The notes: generated from the letters alone by a model not told the origin. Shown: positions 51,073 through 60,420, numbered from the stretch's first letter. The stretch: DNA of 64,000 bases from Gemmatimonadaceae bacterium (GCA_035606695.1 DATNEW010000032.1:21542-85541), one strand, 5' to 3'. Made by a program: numbers and translations.

Positions 51073-52751
51073 TGCGCATGAGCTCATACATAGCTGGTGC
51101 CGGCCTCGCACTGACCCCACTCGTTGCCGACGCGCAGCATCCCGGTACGATGGCGGGGCGTTCGCCGGTCTACGCACCAAACGGGATCGCGGCGACGAGC
51201 CAACCGTTGGCGACCACCGCGGCGATCCGTGTGCTGCAGAATGGCGGCAACGCCATCGACGCCGCGGTTACCGCCGCTGCCGTACTCGGCGTCGTCGAAC
51301 CGATGATGACCGGTCCCGGGGGCGACATGTTCGCCATCGTGTGGAGCGCGAAGGAGAAGCATCTCGTCGCGATCAATGCAAGCGGCCGCGCGGGAACGTT
51401 GATGACGACGGACGAGTTCGCGCGGCGCAAGCAGACGCGCATTCCGCGTGGGCCCGAGACTGTTACGGTGCCCGGTGCCGTCGCGGGGTGGGACGCGCTG
51501 CTCAAGAAGTACGGCACCATCTCGCTGGCGCAGGCGTTGCAGCCGGCGATCGACTATGCCGAGAATGGGTTCATCGTCACGCCGGTGATCGCGAATGATT
51601 GGGCCGGCGCGAAAAACATTCTGTCGCGCGATGAGGGCGCGCGCGCGACGTTCCTGGTGAATGGCGAGACGCCGAAAGCGGGAGACTTCTTCCGCAATCC
51701 GGATCTCGCGGCGACGTATCGCGAGCTTGCGCGCGAAGGAACGTCGGCGTTCTACGGTGGCGCGTTGGGACAAAAAATTGTCTCCCGGCTGCAGCAACTC
51801 GGCGGATTCCTCACGCTCGACGATCTGAAGAAGAATCAGCCAACGTGGGTGACGCCGATTTCGACGCTGTTCAAGGGGTATCGCGTCTGGGAGCTTCCGC
51901 CGAATAACCAGGGCATCGCGACGCTGGAGATGCTGCGCATTCTCGACCCGTACGATCTCAAGGGCATGGGTCAGAACTCCGCGACGTATCTGCATCACCT
52001 CATCGAGGCGAAGAAGCTCGCGTACGCCGATCTCGCGCGCTACGTCGGCGACGCCGACCACCTCACGATTCCGCCGAGTCGCATGTTGTCGGATGAGTTC
52101 ATCAAGGAGCGGCGCAGTCACATCGACGAGCACCACGCGCAAACGACCGTCGAGCCCGGACCGGAACGCACATCGAGTGAGACGATCTATCTCACCGTCG
52201 CCGACAAGGACGGCAACATGGTGTCGTTCATCAACAGCCTGTTCGATGAATTCGGATCAGGCGTCGTCGTGCCGGGCACCGGGTTCGCGCTGCACGACCG
52301 CGGCGCCGGATTCACGCTCGAGCCGGGACTTCCGAATACGGTCGCGCCCGGAAAGCGCCCGTTTCACACGCTCATTCCGGGATTCATCACACGGCCCGGC
52401 GCTACCTCCGCCGCGGACGGAACGGGCGACGAGCCATACATGAGCTTCGGACTGATGGGCGGCAGCATGCAGGCGCAGGGTCATGCGCAATTCATCATCA
52501 ATCATCTCGTATTCGGCATGGACGTGCAGGCGGCGATGGACGCGCCGCGCTTCCGTCACGACACGGGGACGCGCGTCGAAGTCGAGTCGGTCATTCCCGA
52601 CAGTGTGCTCGCGCAGTTGAGGGCGCTCGGCCACAACATCGTGGTGACCAAGCCCGATCGCTTCGGGGGAAGCCAGGCGATCATCAAGCTCAAGCGCGGC
52701 TATGTCGCGGGCTCGGATCCACGCAAGGACGGTCACGCCGCCGGATACTGA
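51072..52751 (+). CDS. ggt: Gamma-glutamyltransferase (gamma-glutamyltranspeptidase)
   Basis: 559 residues from ATG 51072. ATG 51078 and ATG 51066 are alternatives; the latter lies inside the preceding repeat. The short hydrophobic N-terminus MRMSSYIAGAGLALTPLVADAQ is a probable signal peptide. GGT family motifs are clear: NGGNAIDAAV, GPGGDMFA, AINASGRAG and SSETIYLTVADKDGNMVSF, with the Thr that becomes the nucleophile after autocleavage, then FGLMGGSMQAQGH. It splits or transfers gamma-glutamyl groups of glutathione in the periplasm. No ribosome-binding site precedes it because the repeat occupies the 5' flank, so its promoter may lie within or beyond the repeat. Confidence 0.92.
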   Translation: MRMSSYIAGAGLALTPLVADAQHPGTMAGRSPVYAPNGIAATSQPLATTAAIRVLQNGGNAIDAAVTAAAVLGVVEPMMTGPGGDMFAIVWSAKEKHLVAINASGRAGTLMTTDEFARRKQTRIPRGPETVTVPGAVAGWDALLKKYGTISLAQALQPAIDYAENGFIVTPVIANDWAGAKNILSRDEGARATFLVNGETPKAGDFFRNPDLAATYRELAREGTSAFYGGALGQKIVSRLQQLGGFLTLDDLKKNQPTWVTPISTLFKGYRVWELPPNNQGIATLEMLRILDPYDLKGMGQNSATYLHHLIEAKKLAYADLARYVGDADHLTIPPSRMLSDEFIKERRSHIDEHHAQTTVEPGPERTSSETIYLTVADKDGNMVSFINSLFDEFGSGVVVPGTGFALHDRGAGFTLEPGLPNTVAPGKRPFHTLIPGFITRPGATSAADGTGDEPYMSFGLMGGSMQAQGHAQFIINHLVFGMDVQAAMDAPRFRHDTGTRVEVESVIPDSVLAQLRALGHNIVVTKPDRFGGSQAIIKLKRGYVAGSDPRKDGHAAGY

Positions 52752-52787
52752 CAGAGTTGTGGTCCGATGGCTGCACTAGGAAGGGAT

Positions 52788-53507
52788 ATGCAGCTGTCAC
52801 GATTCGTTACACCGGCCTTTTCGGCACTCGCGCTCGCTCTCGTTACCGCGGTCGTCGCTTCGGCCCCGGCGCACGCTCAATCGCTGCGTGGATCGCGCGA
52901 GAGCGTTGACCTCATGTATTCCACCGCGCAGTCGGAAGGGCTCGAGTTCACGCGTACGACGGCGGACATTTACGAAGCCGCACGGGTCGGTGCGCTCAAG
53001 CTCATCGTGATGACCGATGATCTCGAGCTCGATCGCGCGACGTTTCCATTCGTCCTGCCGGCCACGAAGCGCTTCGCGGATTCCCTTGCGCACGAGTATC
53101 ACACCGCATGCGGCGAGCGCATTGGCGTGACGAGCGGCGCGCGCCCGATCGACAAGCAGCCGCGCAACGCGTCGCCCAAGTCGGTCCATCCGACCGGCAT
53201 GGCGGTTGATTTTCGGAAGCCGCGCAATCCGGTCTGCCTCAAGTGGCTGCGTACGAGCCTTGTTGGTCTCGAGTCGGCGCACATCATCGAAGCAACCGAA
53301 GAGCGGCATCCGGTTCACTTTCACGTTGCCGTGTTGCATCAGGATCGCGAGCCGCGCTTTCAGTTGGCCGCGCTGCCGGACAGCGGGCGCGTTCGCACGG
53401 CCGCCGGCGACGTTGCGTTGACTCACACGACGCACACGTCGCACACGTCGCGCCGCAAGACGCATCGAGCCGCACGCGCGCACGTGAACGTCGACGGATC
53501 GCCGTAG
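52788..53507 (+). CDS. Exported M15-like (VanY/DUF5715-type) peptidase
   Basis: 239 residues from ATG 52788, with AGGAAGG four bases upstream. The signal peptide ends PAHAQ. The pattern TSGARPIDKQ, SVHPTGMAVDFR and VHFHVAVL contains the zinc ligands His, Asp and His of the LAS/M15 metallopeptidase type. It is expected to act on peptidoglycan peptides in the periplasm. The tail from about 205 is low complexity, rich in His, Thr and Arg. The stop codon lies in the first unit of a tandem repeat. Confidence 0.78.
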   Translation: MQLSRFVTPAFSALALALVTAVVASAPAHAQSLRGSRESVDLMYSTAQSEGLEFTRTTADIYEAARVGALKLIVMTDDLELDRATFPFVLPATKRFADSLAHEYHTACGERIGVTSGARPIDKQPRNASPKSVHPTGMAVDFRKPRNPVCLKWLRTSLVGLESAHIIEATEERHPVHFHVAVLHQDREPRFQLAALPDSGRVRTAAGDVALTHTTHTSHTSRRKTHRAARAHVNVDGSP

Positions 53508-53560
53508 CGAAGCGTAGCGAAACGCCGTAGCGAAGCGCCGTAGCGAAGCGCCGTAGCGGA
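53501..53560. repeat. Tandem GCCGTAGCGAAGC repeats
   Basis: About four units of 13 bp (GCCGTAGCGAAGC with variants) run from the stop codon of the M15-like gene to 53560, ahead of the MFS gene. A shorter GTAGCGAA unit interrupts the phase. Stop codon and repeat unit coincide. No function is evident. Confidence 0.7.
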
Positions 53561-53589
53561 CCGTCGGACTCGGCGGCATATTCTCCGCC

Positions 53590-54831
53590 GTGCCCACGAC
53601 AACTTCCGCCGACCAGAATCCGGGCGCGGCCTACGCCGCGCCCGTTGTACAAGGCCACCGCGCCGCCGTCATCGCCAGTTTTCTGGGCTGGACGCTCGAC
53701 GCCTTCGATTTCTTCCTCGTCACGTACACGCTGACCGCGATCGCCAAGGAATTCGGGCGACCGGACAAGGCCATCGCACTGTCGTTGACGCTGACGCTGG
53801 CATTTCGCCCCGTCGGTGCGCTCATCTTCGGCTTGATGGCCGACCGGTGGGGCCGAAAGCTCCCGCTGATGATCAACCTCGTCTTCTACGCCGCGGTCGA
53901 AGTCGCGACGGGGTTCGCGCCGAACTACGCGACGTTCATGATCCTGCGCGCCCTGTTCGGCATCGGCATGGGCGGCGAATGGGGTGTCGGCGCGTCGCTG
54001 GCGATGGAGAAAGCGCCGAAGCATCAGCGCGGTATTCTTTCCGGCTTGCTGCAAGAAGGCTACGCAACGGGCAACCTGCTTGCGGCCGTGTGTTTCTTCT
54101 TCGTGTTTCCGCACGTCGGCTGGCGGGCGATGTTCTTCATCGGCGGCATTCCGGCCTTGCTCGCCGTGTACGTGCGGTCGCAGGTCAAGGAATCGGAGGT
54201 CTGGGAGCGTACGCGCCATACGCACGCGACGTTCAACGCGTACATGCGTCAGATCGCGTCGCACTGGAAGCTGTTCCTGTACCTGTTCGTGTTCATGACG
54301 ATGATGAACTTCATCTCGCACGGCACGCAGGACATGTATCCGACGTTCCTCAAGTCGGATTGGAAGTTCACGCCGCAGCGCGTCGCGGTGATCAGCATGA
54401 TCGCCAATGTCGGCGCCATTACCGGCGGCATTCTGTTCGGCTACTTCTCCGATCGCATCGGCCGAAAGCGCGCGATCATCACCGCGCTGCTGCTCGCGAT
54501 CTGCGTCATTCCGCTGTGGGCGCTCTCACCGACGATGGGCATGCTGATCGCCGGCGGCTTCGCGATGCAATTCATGGTGCAAGGCGCGTGGGGCGTCATT
54601 CCGGCGCACATCAACGAGATGGCGCCGGACTCGGTCCGCGGATTCCTCCCTGGCTTCGCGTATCAATGCGGATCCGCGGTCGCCGGAACGGTGGCGTACA
54701 TCGAGGCCGTGTTCTCGGAGCGCATGTCCTACGCCCATGCCATGTCTTTCACTGCCGCGACGGTCTTCGCGCTCGGGGTCATCGCCTGCTGGTTCGGGCG
54801 GGAACGTCACGGGATCGAATTCGGCGCGTAG
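53590..54831 (+). CDS. MFS transporter, carboxylate/sialate (NanT/JenP-like) type
   Basis: 413 residues from GTG 53590. About 12 membrane helices are predicted. Typical MFS loops are seen: DRWGRKLP after helix 2 and SDRIGRKRA in the second half. The N-terminal SFLGWTLDAFDFFLVTYTL and ALFGIGMGGEWGVGASLAME are characteristic of the metabolite:proton symporter group that includes sialate (NanT), lactate (Jen) and shikimate transporters. The substrate is therefore probably a monocarboxylate or related acid, but cannot be fixed. It follows a tandem repeat and precedes a sigma-factor operon by 15 bp. Confidence 0.88.
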   Translation: MPTTTSADQNPGAAYAAPVVQGHRAAVIASFLGWTLDAFDFFLVTYTLTAIAKEFGRPDKAIALSLTLTLAFRPVGALIFGLMADRWGRKLPLMINLVFYAAVEVATGFAPNYATFMILRALFGIGMGGEWGVGASLAMEKAPKHQRGILSGLLQEGYATGNLLAAVCFFFVFPHVGWRAMFFIGGIPALLAVYVRSQVKESEVWERTRHTHATFNAYMRQIASHWKLFLYLFVFMTMMNFISHGTQDMYPTFLKSDWKFTPQRVAVISMIANVGAITGGILFGYFSDRIGRKRAIITALLLAICVIPLWALSPTMGMLIAGGFAMQFMVQGAWGVIPAHINEMAPDSVRGFLPGFAYQCGSAVAGTVAYIEAVFSERMSYAHAMSFTAATVFALGVIACWFGRERHGIEFGA

Positions 54832-54846
54832 CGCGGTAAACGCGCC

Positions 54847-55470
54847 ATGCGATCGCGACGTCTGATGGGTGTGCTCACTCGGACGCTCGTGATCGGGGGC
54901 GAGGACGACGGCGATCTGCCGTCGCTGCTCGAGGACGTGCGCGCGGGACGCCCGGCCGCATTGAATAGCCTGGTTGCACGCGTCCAACTGCGCGTGCGCA
55001 TCTGGGCGACGCGCTTTGCCTCCGATGAGGACGCGGCCGAAGACATCGCGCAGGAAGTATTGATCGATCTGGAGCGGCGCCTTGGCCAATTCGAGGGCCG
55101 CAGCCGCTTCAGCACCTGGCTGTTCACCGTCACGCGCAACGTCGCGCTGTCGCAGCGGCGCCGCGAGCAGCGCCGAGCGGCGTTGCTCCAGAACCATGTC
55201 GGAGAGCCTGCGGCGTCGGCGCCGTCCGAGCCGAACACTGATGCAAAAACGCTCGTCTCGTTCGCTCTGCGTTACGTCGACGCGTTGCCGCGAAAGCAGC
55301 GTTTGATTTTCGAGTTGACCGACATTCGTGGTATGACGCCGGCCGATGTCGCGCGGGAGTTGAAGATGGAACAGGTCACGGTGCGCGCGCATCTCTTCAA
55401 GGCGCGCCGCGCGATTCGCGCCCAGCTGATCGCGAACCACGAACGCATGTTGACGGAGTATCGCTCATGA
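54847..55470 (+). CDS. ECF-type RNA polymerase sigma factor
   Basis: 207 residues from ATG 54847. Region 2 (SLVARVQLRVRIWATRFA, DEDAAEDIAQEVLIDL, RSRFSTWLFTVTRNVAL) and region 4 (RYVDALPRKQRLIFELTDI, RGMTPADVARELKMEQVTVR) are standard ECF sigma features. Its ATGA overlaps the start codon of a zinc-finger anti-sigma gene. A GGCGCG/CGCGCC inverted pair straddles the upstream MFS stop codon and this start and could mask translation. The target regulon is unknown, but the operon contains a secretin-like gene. Confidence 0.92.
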   Translation: MRSRRLMGVLTRTLVIGGEDDGDLPSLLEDVRAGRPAALNSLVARVQLRVRIWATRFASDEDAAEDIAQEVLIDLERRLGQFEGRSRFSTWLFTVTRNVALSQRRREQRRAALLQNHVGEPAASAPSEPNTDAKTLVSFALRYVDALPRKQRLIFELTDIRGMTPADVARELKMEQVTVRAHLFKARRAIRAQLIANHERMLTEYRS

Positions 55471-55889
55471 CTTGCGACGAAGCCCGACGCGCCATGCTCA
55501 CCGCCGACCCCGCCGAATTGCACGGCCGGGGAGGCGGCGCGCTCGCCGAGCATGTTGCGGCGTGCCCGGCGTGTCGCGCCCTTGCTCGAGCACTGGCGAA
55601 CGATCTCGATGCGCTCGGCGCGGCCGTGTCGCGTCGCTGGTCGCACCGCGAGCACGTTGTTGTCACGCTGCTGCCGATCGCCGCACTCGTCGTCGGCGTG
55701 TTGACGTTCTCCGTGCATCGCGCGAGGTCTCGTGCCGTGTCTGCGCCGGCGCCGGCGGTCGCGGCTGTTCGCGCTCCCGGCCCGCAGACGGTTTCCGTAG
55801 ACGTCGCGCGCGGGCAGCACGCCACGGTGTTCAAGACGAAAGACCCGACGGTCACGGTCGTGTGGCTGTCCAACGACGGTGGGTTATGA
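55467..55889 (+). CDS. Zinc-finger anti-sigma factor
   Basis: 140 residues from ATG 55467, overlapping the sigma stop codon. The N-terminal ZAS motif His-x3-Cys-x2-Cys is visible as EHVAACPACRAL. A membrane helix (about 65-85: VVVTLLPIAALVVGVLTF) places the rest in the periplasm, where an Ala/Pro-rich segment and a short beta-rich end (ATVFKTKDPTVTVVWL) may receive the signal. It should bind and inhibit the sigma factor. It overlaps the secretin-like gene (ATGA). Confidence 0.9.
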   Translation: MTCDEARRAMLTADPAELHGRGGGALAEHVAACPACRALARALANDLDALGAAVSRRWSHREHVVVTLLPIAALVVGVLTFSVHRARSRAVSAPAPAVAAVRAPGPQTVSVDVARGQHATVFKTKDPTVTVVWLSNDGGL

Positions 55890-56677
55890 AAACGCTAATA
55901 ACGCTCGCGCTGGCCGGGTTGTTCGTCGCTCCAATCGGCGCCGTTCATTCACAGTCCGGGCCGGACACCGTCGCCGTGCGAACGGTGCAGCTGCATCACC
56001 TGACCAACAGCGACGCGGTCGCGCTGCTCACGCCCTACATGCTGGGACGCGGCGGCGTGTACACGGCCGGCCAAGGCATTCACGCCGTCACGTTGCGCGG
56101 CTCGGCGAGAACGATCGCGGAAATGGAGAAGCTGCTCGCACAATACGATCGCTCGCCGACGACGGTGACGCTCAGCTTCCAGCTCGTTTCCGGCGACTAC
56201 ACCAATCGGCGCGATCCCGTGCTGGCCTCGCTGGACTCCGTGCTGCGGACGGTGCTGCGCTTCTCCGGCTATCATCTGATAAGCACCGCGTTGATCAACG
56301 CGTCGGAACGGTCCTCCACGACCCAGACGCTGAGCGCGGATGGACAGGATTACGAGCTCTCGACGACCGTCGAAGAAATCTCCGGCGAGGGCGCCGACGC
56401 CACGATTCATCTCAAGGTGTATTTGCAGGAGACGGCGCACGCCGGCATGACGCACAACATCATATTGAGCACCGGCGTGACCATCCCGATGGGTCACACG
56501 GTCGTCCTCGGAACGTCGGTTCAGACGGCTCGCGCGCAGGTGCCGCTCGGCTACAAGCCGCAACCGAACGGTGGCACCGTGGAGCAGCTTCCGCCCGCGA
56601 GCCAGTATGCGGCCGGAAGCGATCGCGCACTCATTCTCGTCGTGCGGCCGCAGCTCGCCGCCGCCAAGCGCGACTGA
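55886..56677 (+). CDS. Exported protein with a secretin N-domain-like region
   Basis: 263 residues from ATG 55886, overlapping the anti-sigma stop codon. The signal peptide ends GAVHSQ. Residues about 30-100 (VRTVQLHHLTNSDAVALLTP, GIHAVTLRGSARTIAEMEKL, LAQYDRSP) have the pattern of the secretin/NolW N-domain repeat: conserved duplicated location, then a 'value not above threshold' strand and a helix ending in a ring-contact motif. The central and C-terminal part (FQLVSGDYTNRRDP, HLKVYLQETAH, ALILVVRPQL) is beta-rich but shorter than a secretin barrel. An outer-membrane or periplasmic accessory role is inferred. Its stop codon abuts that of the convergent permease gene. Confidence 0.78.
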   Translation: MKTLITLALAGLFVAPIGAVHSQSGPDTVAVRTVQLHHLTNSDAVALLTPYMLGRGGVYTAGQGIHAVTLRGSARTIAEMEKLLAQYDRSPTTVTLSFQLVSGDYTNRRDPVLASLDSVLRTVLRFSGYHLISTALINASERSSTTQTLSADGQDYELSTTVEEISGEGADATIHLKVYLQETAHAGMTHNIILSTGVTIPMGHTVVLGTSVQTARAQVPLGYKPQPNGGTVEQLPPASQYAAGSDRALILVVRPQLAAAKRD

Positions 56678-59365
56678 TTATTCGGTGCGTAGCGCGATCA
56701 TCGGATCGACTCGACTCGCGCGGCGCGCCGGGATGTAGCACGCGAGCATCGCCACGCCCGACAGCACGATGGTGACGGTGGCGAACGTGACGACGTCGGT
56801 CGATGCGACGCCGTACAGCTCACCGCGCAGCAGGCGCGCGGCCACGACCGACGCTAGCAGTCCGACCACGACCGCCGCGCCGACGAGCCGTATGCCCTCG
56901 CGTACTACCATCGCGGTTACCTGCGACGCGCTGGCGCCGAGCGCGACGCGTACGCCGACTTCGCGCGTACGCTGCGACATCGTGTAGCTCAACACGCCGT
57001 AGATGCCGATCGTCGCCACGAGCAACGCGACGACCGCGAAGAGACCGGTGAGCCACATCATCGTCTTCTTCGACGCGACGACGCCCTGGAGATCCTGCTC
57101 CATGTCGCGAAAGCGCCATACGGGTTGATCGCGGTCCACGCGCCAGATGGCTTCACGAACACTCTTCGCCATGGCGAGCGGGTTGCCGTTCGTTCGCACG
57201 ACGAGGCTCGTGAAGACCTGCGGACGCTGGTCGTGCGGGACGTAGCCCTGAAGCAACTGCGTCTCGTTCAACGTGTAGTGCCGCGTGTCGCCGACCACTC
57301 CGACGACGGTCCGCCATTCTTCCGTGCCGGTCTTGATGCGCTTGCCGATCGGCGACTCGTGCGGCCACGTCGCTTCGGCGAACGCTTTATTGACCACGAT
57401 GACGGGCAGCGATCCCGCGCGATCCGTCGTCTGCACGTCGCGTCCCAGACGCAGTGGAATGCGCATGGCCGCGAAATAGCCGGGACTGACGCTGTTCAGC
57501 TGCATTTGCGGCGCGTCGCCAGGATTTACCGGCGGCTTACCCTCGATCTCGACGGGATAACTCTCACCGTTTCCGCTGAATGGCGAGGCCCGAACGAGCG
57601 CCGCCGCTTCGACACCGGGGATCGCACGCAGCTCCTGCGCGAGACGATCGAACGCGACGACGATCTTGTCCGGCGAGTCGTACTTCACCGCCGGCAAACG
57701 GAGCTGCGCGGTCAGGAGATTCCGCGAATCGAACCCTGGATCGACGCGCTCGAGCGCGAGCAGCGACCGCGTCAGCAGTCCCGCCGACGAGAGCAGCGCC
57801 AGCGACAATGCCAGCTGCACGACCGCGAGCACATTGCGCGTCGTCGTGCTCGCTCCATCCGACCCGCGGCTTCGCAGCATGTCGTTGAGATTCGCGCGCG
57901 ATGCCTGCCACGCGGGCGCCAGGCCGAACAGCAATCCCGTGAGGATCGACGTCGCGAGCGTGAATGACAGCACGCGCGCGTCGAATCGAATGTCCGATGC
58001 GTCGACCGGCAATTGCGGTCCGATGAGCGCGACGAGCGCTTTCGTGAGGACGACACCAAGCCCGATGCCGGCGACGCCACCGGCCAGCGCCAGCACGACA
58101 TTTTCGGTGAGCAGCTGCTGCGCGATCCGGCCGCGCCCCGCACCGAGCGCGGCGCGCACCGACAACTCCCGACCGCGAGCCGCGCCGCGCGCCAACTGAA
58201 GATTCGCGACGTTCGCGCACGCGATCAGCAATACCGCGACGACCGCGGCGAGAATGATCAGCAATCGTCCACGAACGCCGCCGACCGTGACCTCCTCCAG
58301 GGAAACCACTTCGGCGCCGGTTCCCTCGTTCGTCGTGGGATACTCCTTCGCGAGCTGCTTCTCAATGGCACTGATGTCGCCGCGCGCCGCGTCCAGGGTG
58401 ACGCCGGGCTTGAGCCGGCCCGCGACGAGAATGCCGCGCGTGCCACGATCGAGCCCGTGCGCGTTGGGATAATACCCGATCGGCACGCTCACATCCGGCG
58501 CCCCGAGCGGCATCTGCATATTTGGCGTCGTGACGCCGACGATCGTGAACGTCGTGCCGTTGAGCACGATCGGTTTGCCGAGGATCGCCGGATCGCCGCC
58601 GAACCGCGTTTGCCAGCATTCGTATGAGAGAACTGCAACAGGCGCCTTGGTCGCGACTTCGGTCTCCGCGTCGGTGAACAACCGGCCGCGAGACGTCTGC
58701 GCCCCGATGACACGAAGAAAGCTCGCGCTCACGAAGGAACCGATGAGCCGATCGGGCGCATCGCCGCCCGTGAGATTCACGCTCTGGCCACGGAACGCGC
58801 CGAGATCGGCGAAGGTGTGGTTGCGAGCACGCCAGTCGAGGTAATCGGCGTATACGACGCCTTGTCCACCCTGCGTGCCCTGTGTGCCCCACAGCACCGC
58901 AAGCCGGTCGGGATCGGGATAGGGAAGCGGCCGAATGAGCACCGCGTTCACGACCGAGAACACCGCGGTGTTGGCTCCGATGCCCAGGGCGAGAGTAAGC
59001 ACCGCAACGAGCGTGAATGCCGGCCGCCGCCGGAGCGACCGTAGCGCGAATCGGAGATCGTGCGCGAGAATGTCCATGCTGTCCCTTGGGCGTTGCCGCG
59101 GTGTTGGAAGCGAAGCTGGAAGTGATGCTGGAAATTGTCGTGCGGGTTCGGGAGTGCGTGCCGACCATTCGCGAACGGCGCCCGTCGCGAGATCGACGAT
59201 GAGTTCCACGCCTTCGCGTGCGAGCGCGCGAGTCCCACGACGGCGTGCCGTGTCGAGTCGTTCATGCGCGAAGGCGGCCATCTCGCCGCCGAAGCGCGCG
59301 CGAAAGTCGCGCGGAAAAATCAGCAGTAAAGCGCGATAGGCGCGCTCGAAAAAAGCTTGGCGCAT
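56678..59365 (-). CDS. ADOP-type FtsX/MacB-like ABC transporter permease
   Basis: 895 residues from ATG 59365, two bases after the padR stop codon. The N-terminal about 90 residues (RALLLIFPRDFRARFGGEM) are the short extra domain seen in permeases paired with PadR. Two MacB-PCD periplasmic domains and two FtsX domains follow, with about 8 membrane helices (first near 112-135; FtsX helices near 375-445 and 750-890). No ATPase domain is present and no ABC ATPase gene is adjacent, so the ATPase is encoded elsewhere. The family acts in peptide/lipoprotein export or mechanotransmission; substrate unknown. The PadR regulator directly upstream is the expected repressor. Confidence 0.9.
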   Translation of the reverse strand: MRQAFFERAYRALLLIFPRDFRARFGGEMAAFAHERLDTARRRGTRALAREGVELIVDLATGAVREWSARTPEPARQFPASLPASLPTPRQRPRDSMDILAHDLRFALRSLRRRPAFTLVAVLTLALGIGANTAVFSVVNAVLIRPLPYPDPDRLAVLWGTQGTQGGQGVVYADYLDWRARNHTFADLGAFRGQSVNLTGGDAPDRLIGSFVSASFLRVIGAQTSRGRLFTDAETEVATKAPVAVLSYECWQTRFGGDPAILGKPIVLNGTTFTIVGVTTPNMQMPLGAPDVSVPIGYYPNAHGLDRGTRGILVAGRLKPGVTLDAARGDISAIEKQLAKEYPTTNEGTGAEVVSLEEVTVGGVRGRLLIILAAVVAVLLIACANVANLQLARGAARGRELSVRAALGAGRGRIAQQLLTENVVLALAGGVAGIGLGVVLTKALVALIGPQLPVDASDIRFDARVLSFTLATSILTGLLFGLAPAWQASRANLNDMLRSRGSDGASTTTRNVLAVVQLALSLALLSSAGLLTRSLLALERVDPGFDSRNLLTAQLRLPAVKYDSPDKIVVAFDRLAQELRAIPGVEAAALVRASPFSGNGESYPVEIEGKPPVNPGDAPQMQLNSVSPGYFAAMRIPLRLGRDVQTTDRAGSLPVIVVNKAFAEATWPHESPIGKRIKTGTEEWRTVVGVVGDTRHYTLNETQLLQGYVPHDQRPQVFTSLVVRTNGNPLAMAKSVREAIWRVDRDQPVWRFRDMEQDLQGVVASKKTMMWLTGLFAVVALLVATIGIYGVLSYTMSQRTREVGVRVALGASASQVTAMVVREGIRLVGAAVVVGLLASVVAARLLRGELYGVASTDVVTFATVTIVLSGVAMLACYIPARRASRVDPMIALRTE

Positions 59366-59367
59366 CG

Positions 59368-59733
59368 CTACGCGGGCCGTGGATCGCGAAGCAGGTCACG
59401 CGAGCGGGCCAGGCGCACGACCGCGGCGAGCCGCTCGAGCTCGAGCTCCAGGACTCGGCGGCCGAACGGAGTCACGCGGTAGTATCGCCGCCGGTCGTCG
59501 TCATCGCCCGCGCGCTTCCGGTGCGGCGCTTCGTCGATGAGCGACGACGCGAGCATTCGTTGAATGGACCCGTACAGCGTGCCCGGACCCATCCGCATTT
59601 GCCCATTCGTGATCGCTTCCACTTCCTGCGCGATCGCGTAGCCGTGCCGTTCGCCCTCGGCCAGGATGAGCAGGATGTGCAGCACGACGGGTGTGAGCGG
59701 GAGCTGTGCGCTCGGATCGGGTCGCGATACCAT
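59368..59733 (-). CDS. PadR-family transcriptional regulator
   Basis: 121 residues from ATG 59733. The winged helix (VVLHILLILAEGERHGYAIA, MRMGPGTLYGSIQRML, ASSLIDEAPHRK) and C-terminal dimerisation helix are typical of short PadR proteins. TTG 59769 would extend the protein through the palindrome, which makes it unlikely. The near-perfect palindrome ends 3 bp before this start and is the probable autoregulatory site. It is cotranscribed with the ADOP permease gene. Confidence 0.9.
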   Translation of the reverse strand: MVSRPDPSAQLPLTPVVLHILLILAEGERHGYAIAQEVEAITNGQMRMGPGTLYGSIQRMLASSLIDEAPHRKRAGDDDDRRRYYRVTPFGRRVLELELERLAAVVRLARSRDLLRDPRPA

Positions 59734-59735
59734 GA

Positions 59736-59768
59736 TGCCCACTATATCCGTGACGGATGTAGTGGGCA
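59736..59768. promoter_or_regulatory. 33-bp palindrome, probable PadR operator
   Basis: TGCCCACTATATCCGT (59736-59751) and ACGGATGTAGTGGGCA (59753-59768) pair at 15 of 16 positions around one central base. The element lies immediately upstream of the padR start codon, covering where the ribosome-binding site and promoter end should be. Its position and symmetry fit binding by the PadR dimer. Confidence 0.7.
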
Positions 59769-59856
59769 AGAGGGAAGTTGCCGGCGGGCCGCGCGGCGGG
59801 GTTGGCGGGCCTGCACCTCGAGTTAGAGGACGACTCGGAGTGCTCGATACCCGACC

Positions 59857-60420
59857 CTACCGCTCCTCGCACACGTTCGTCTCGCGACGCTCGAGGAACG
59901 TCACCGGCCGCACCGTCCGCGGCACCTTGATCACGTCCACCGGCGACACCACTTCATTCAAACAGCCGCAGCGCGATCCATGATGCCGCTCGCGAACGAC
60001 CGCATAAATGCGCTTGTCCTTGTCGCGGAACACGGTGTCGACATTGATCTGATAGCCCATGCACGGCGCCTGGCCCATGCCGACGACCAGCAGCATCTCG
60101 CGCGAGAAGTCCACGTTCGGCAGCGGCGCCGGCGAGCTCGAGCCGACGATCCGCCTCCAGATCGCGTCCCAATCCGCCGTGTCGAGCACCGCAAGGCGCA
60201 CCGACGACGGCAGCTGGCTTTTCGCATTCTTATATAGGTGATCGACCGCGTCGTAGGGCTCGAGCTGGATGTCGCGCGCATGAGCTTCCGTCGCGACCTC
60301 GCGAATCGGCGCCGCATTTCCCTGGGCGTCAGGCCGCAGCGACGGATGAGTCTGGTGGCATCCGTAGATAAATGCCGAGCTCGCAGCCAACACTACGGCC
60401 CCGAAAACCGTTTTCCGCAT
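59857..60420 (-). CDS. PrcB-like lipoprotein
   Basis: 187 residues from ATG 60420, with GAGGGA upstream. The signal ends in the lipobox FIYGC. The mature domain matches the C-terminal region of the protease complex subunit PrcB family: WDAIWRRIVG, VDFSREMLLVVGMGQ, GYQINVDTVF and PVDVIKVPRT. The protein has two extra Cys in RCGCLN. In the family PrcB-type domains serve as partners of proteases, but no protease gene is adjacent on the same strand; the S9 peptidase is divergent. The link between the two is suggestive only. Confidence 0.75.
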   Translation of the reverse strand: MRKTVFGAVVLAASSAFIYGCHQTHPSLRPDAQGNAAPIREVATEAHARDIQLEPYDAVDHLYKNAKSQLPSSVRLAVLDTADWDAIWRRIVGSSSPAPLPNVDFSREMLLVVGMGQAPCMGYQINVDTVFRDKDKRIYAVVRERHHGSRCGCLNEVVSPVDVIKVPRTVRPVTFLERRETNVCEER

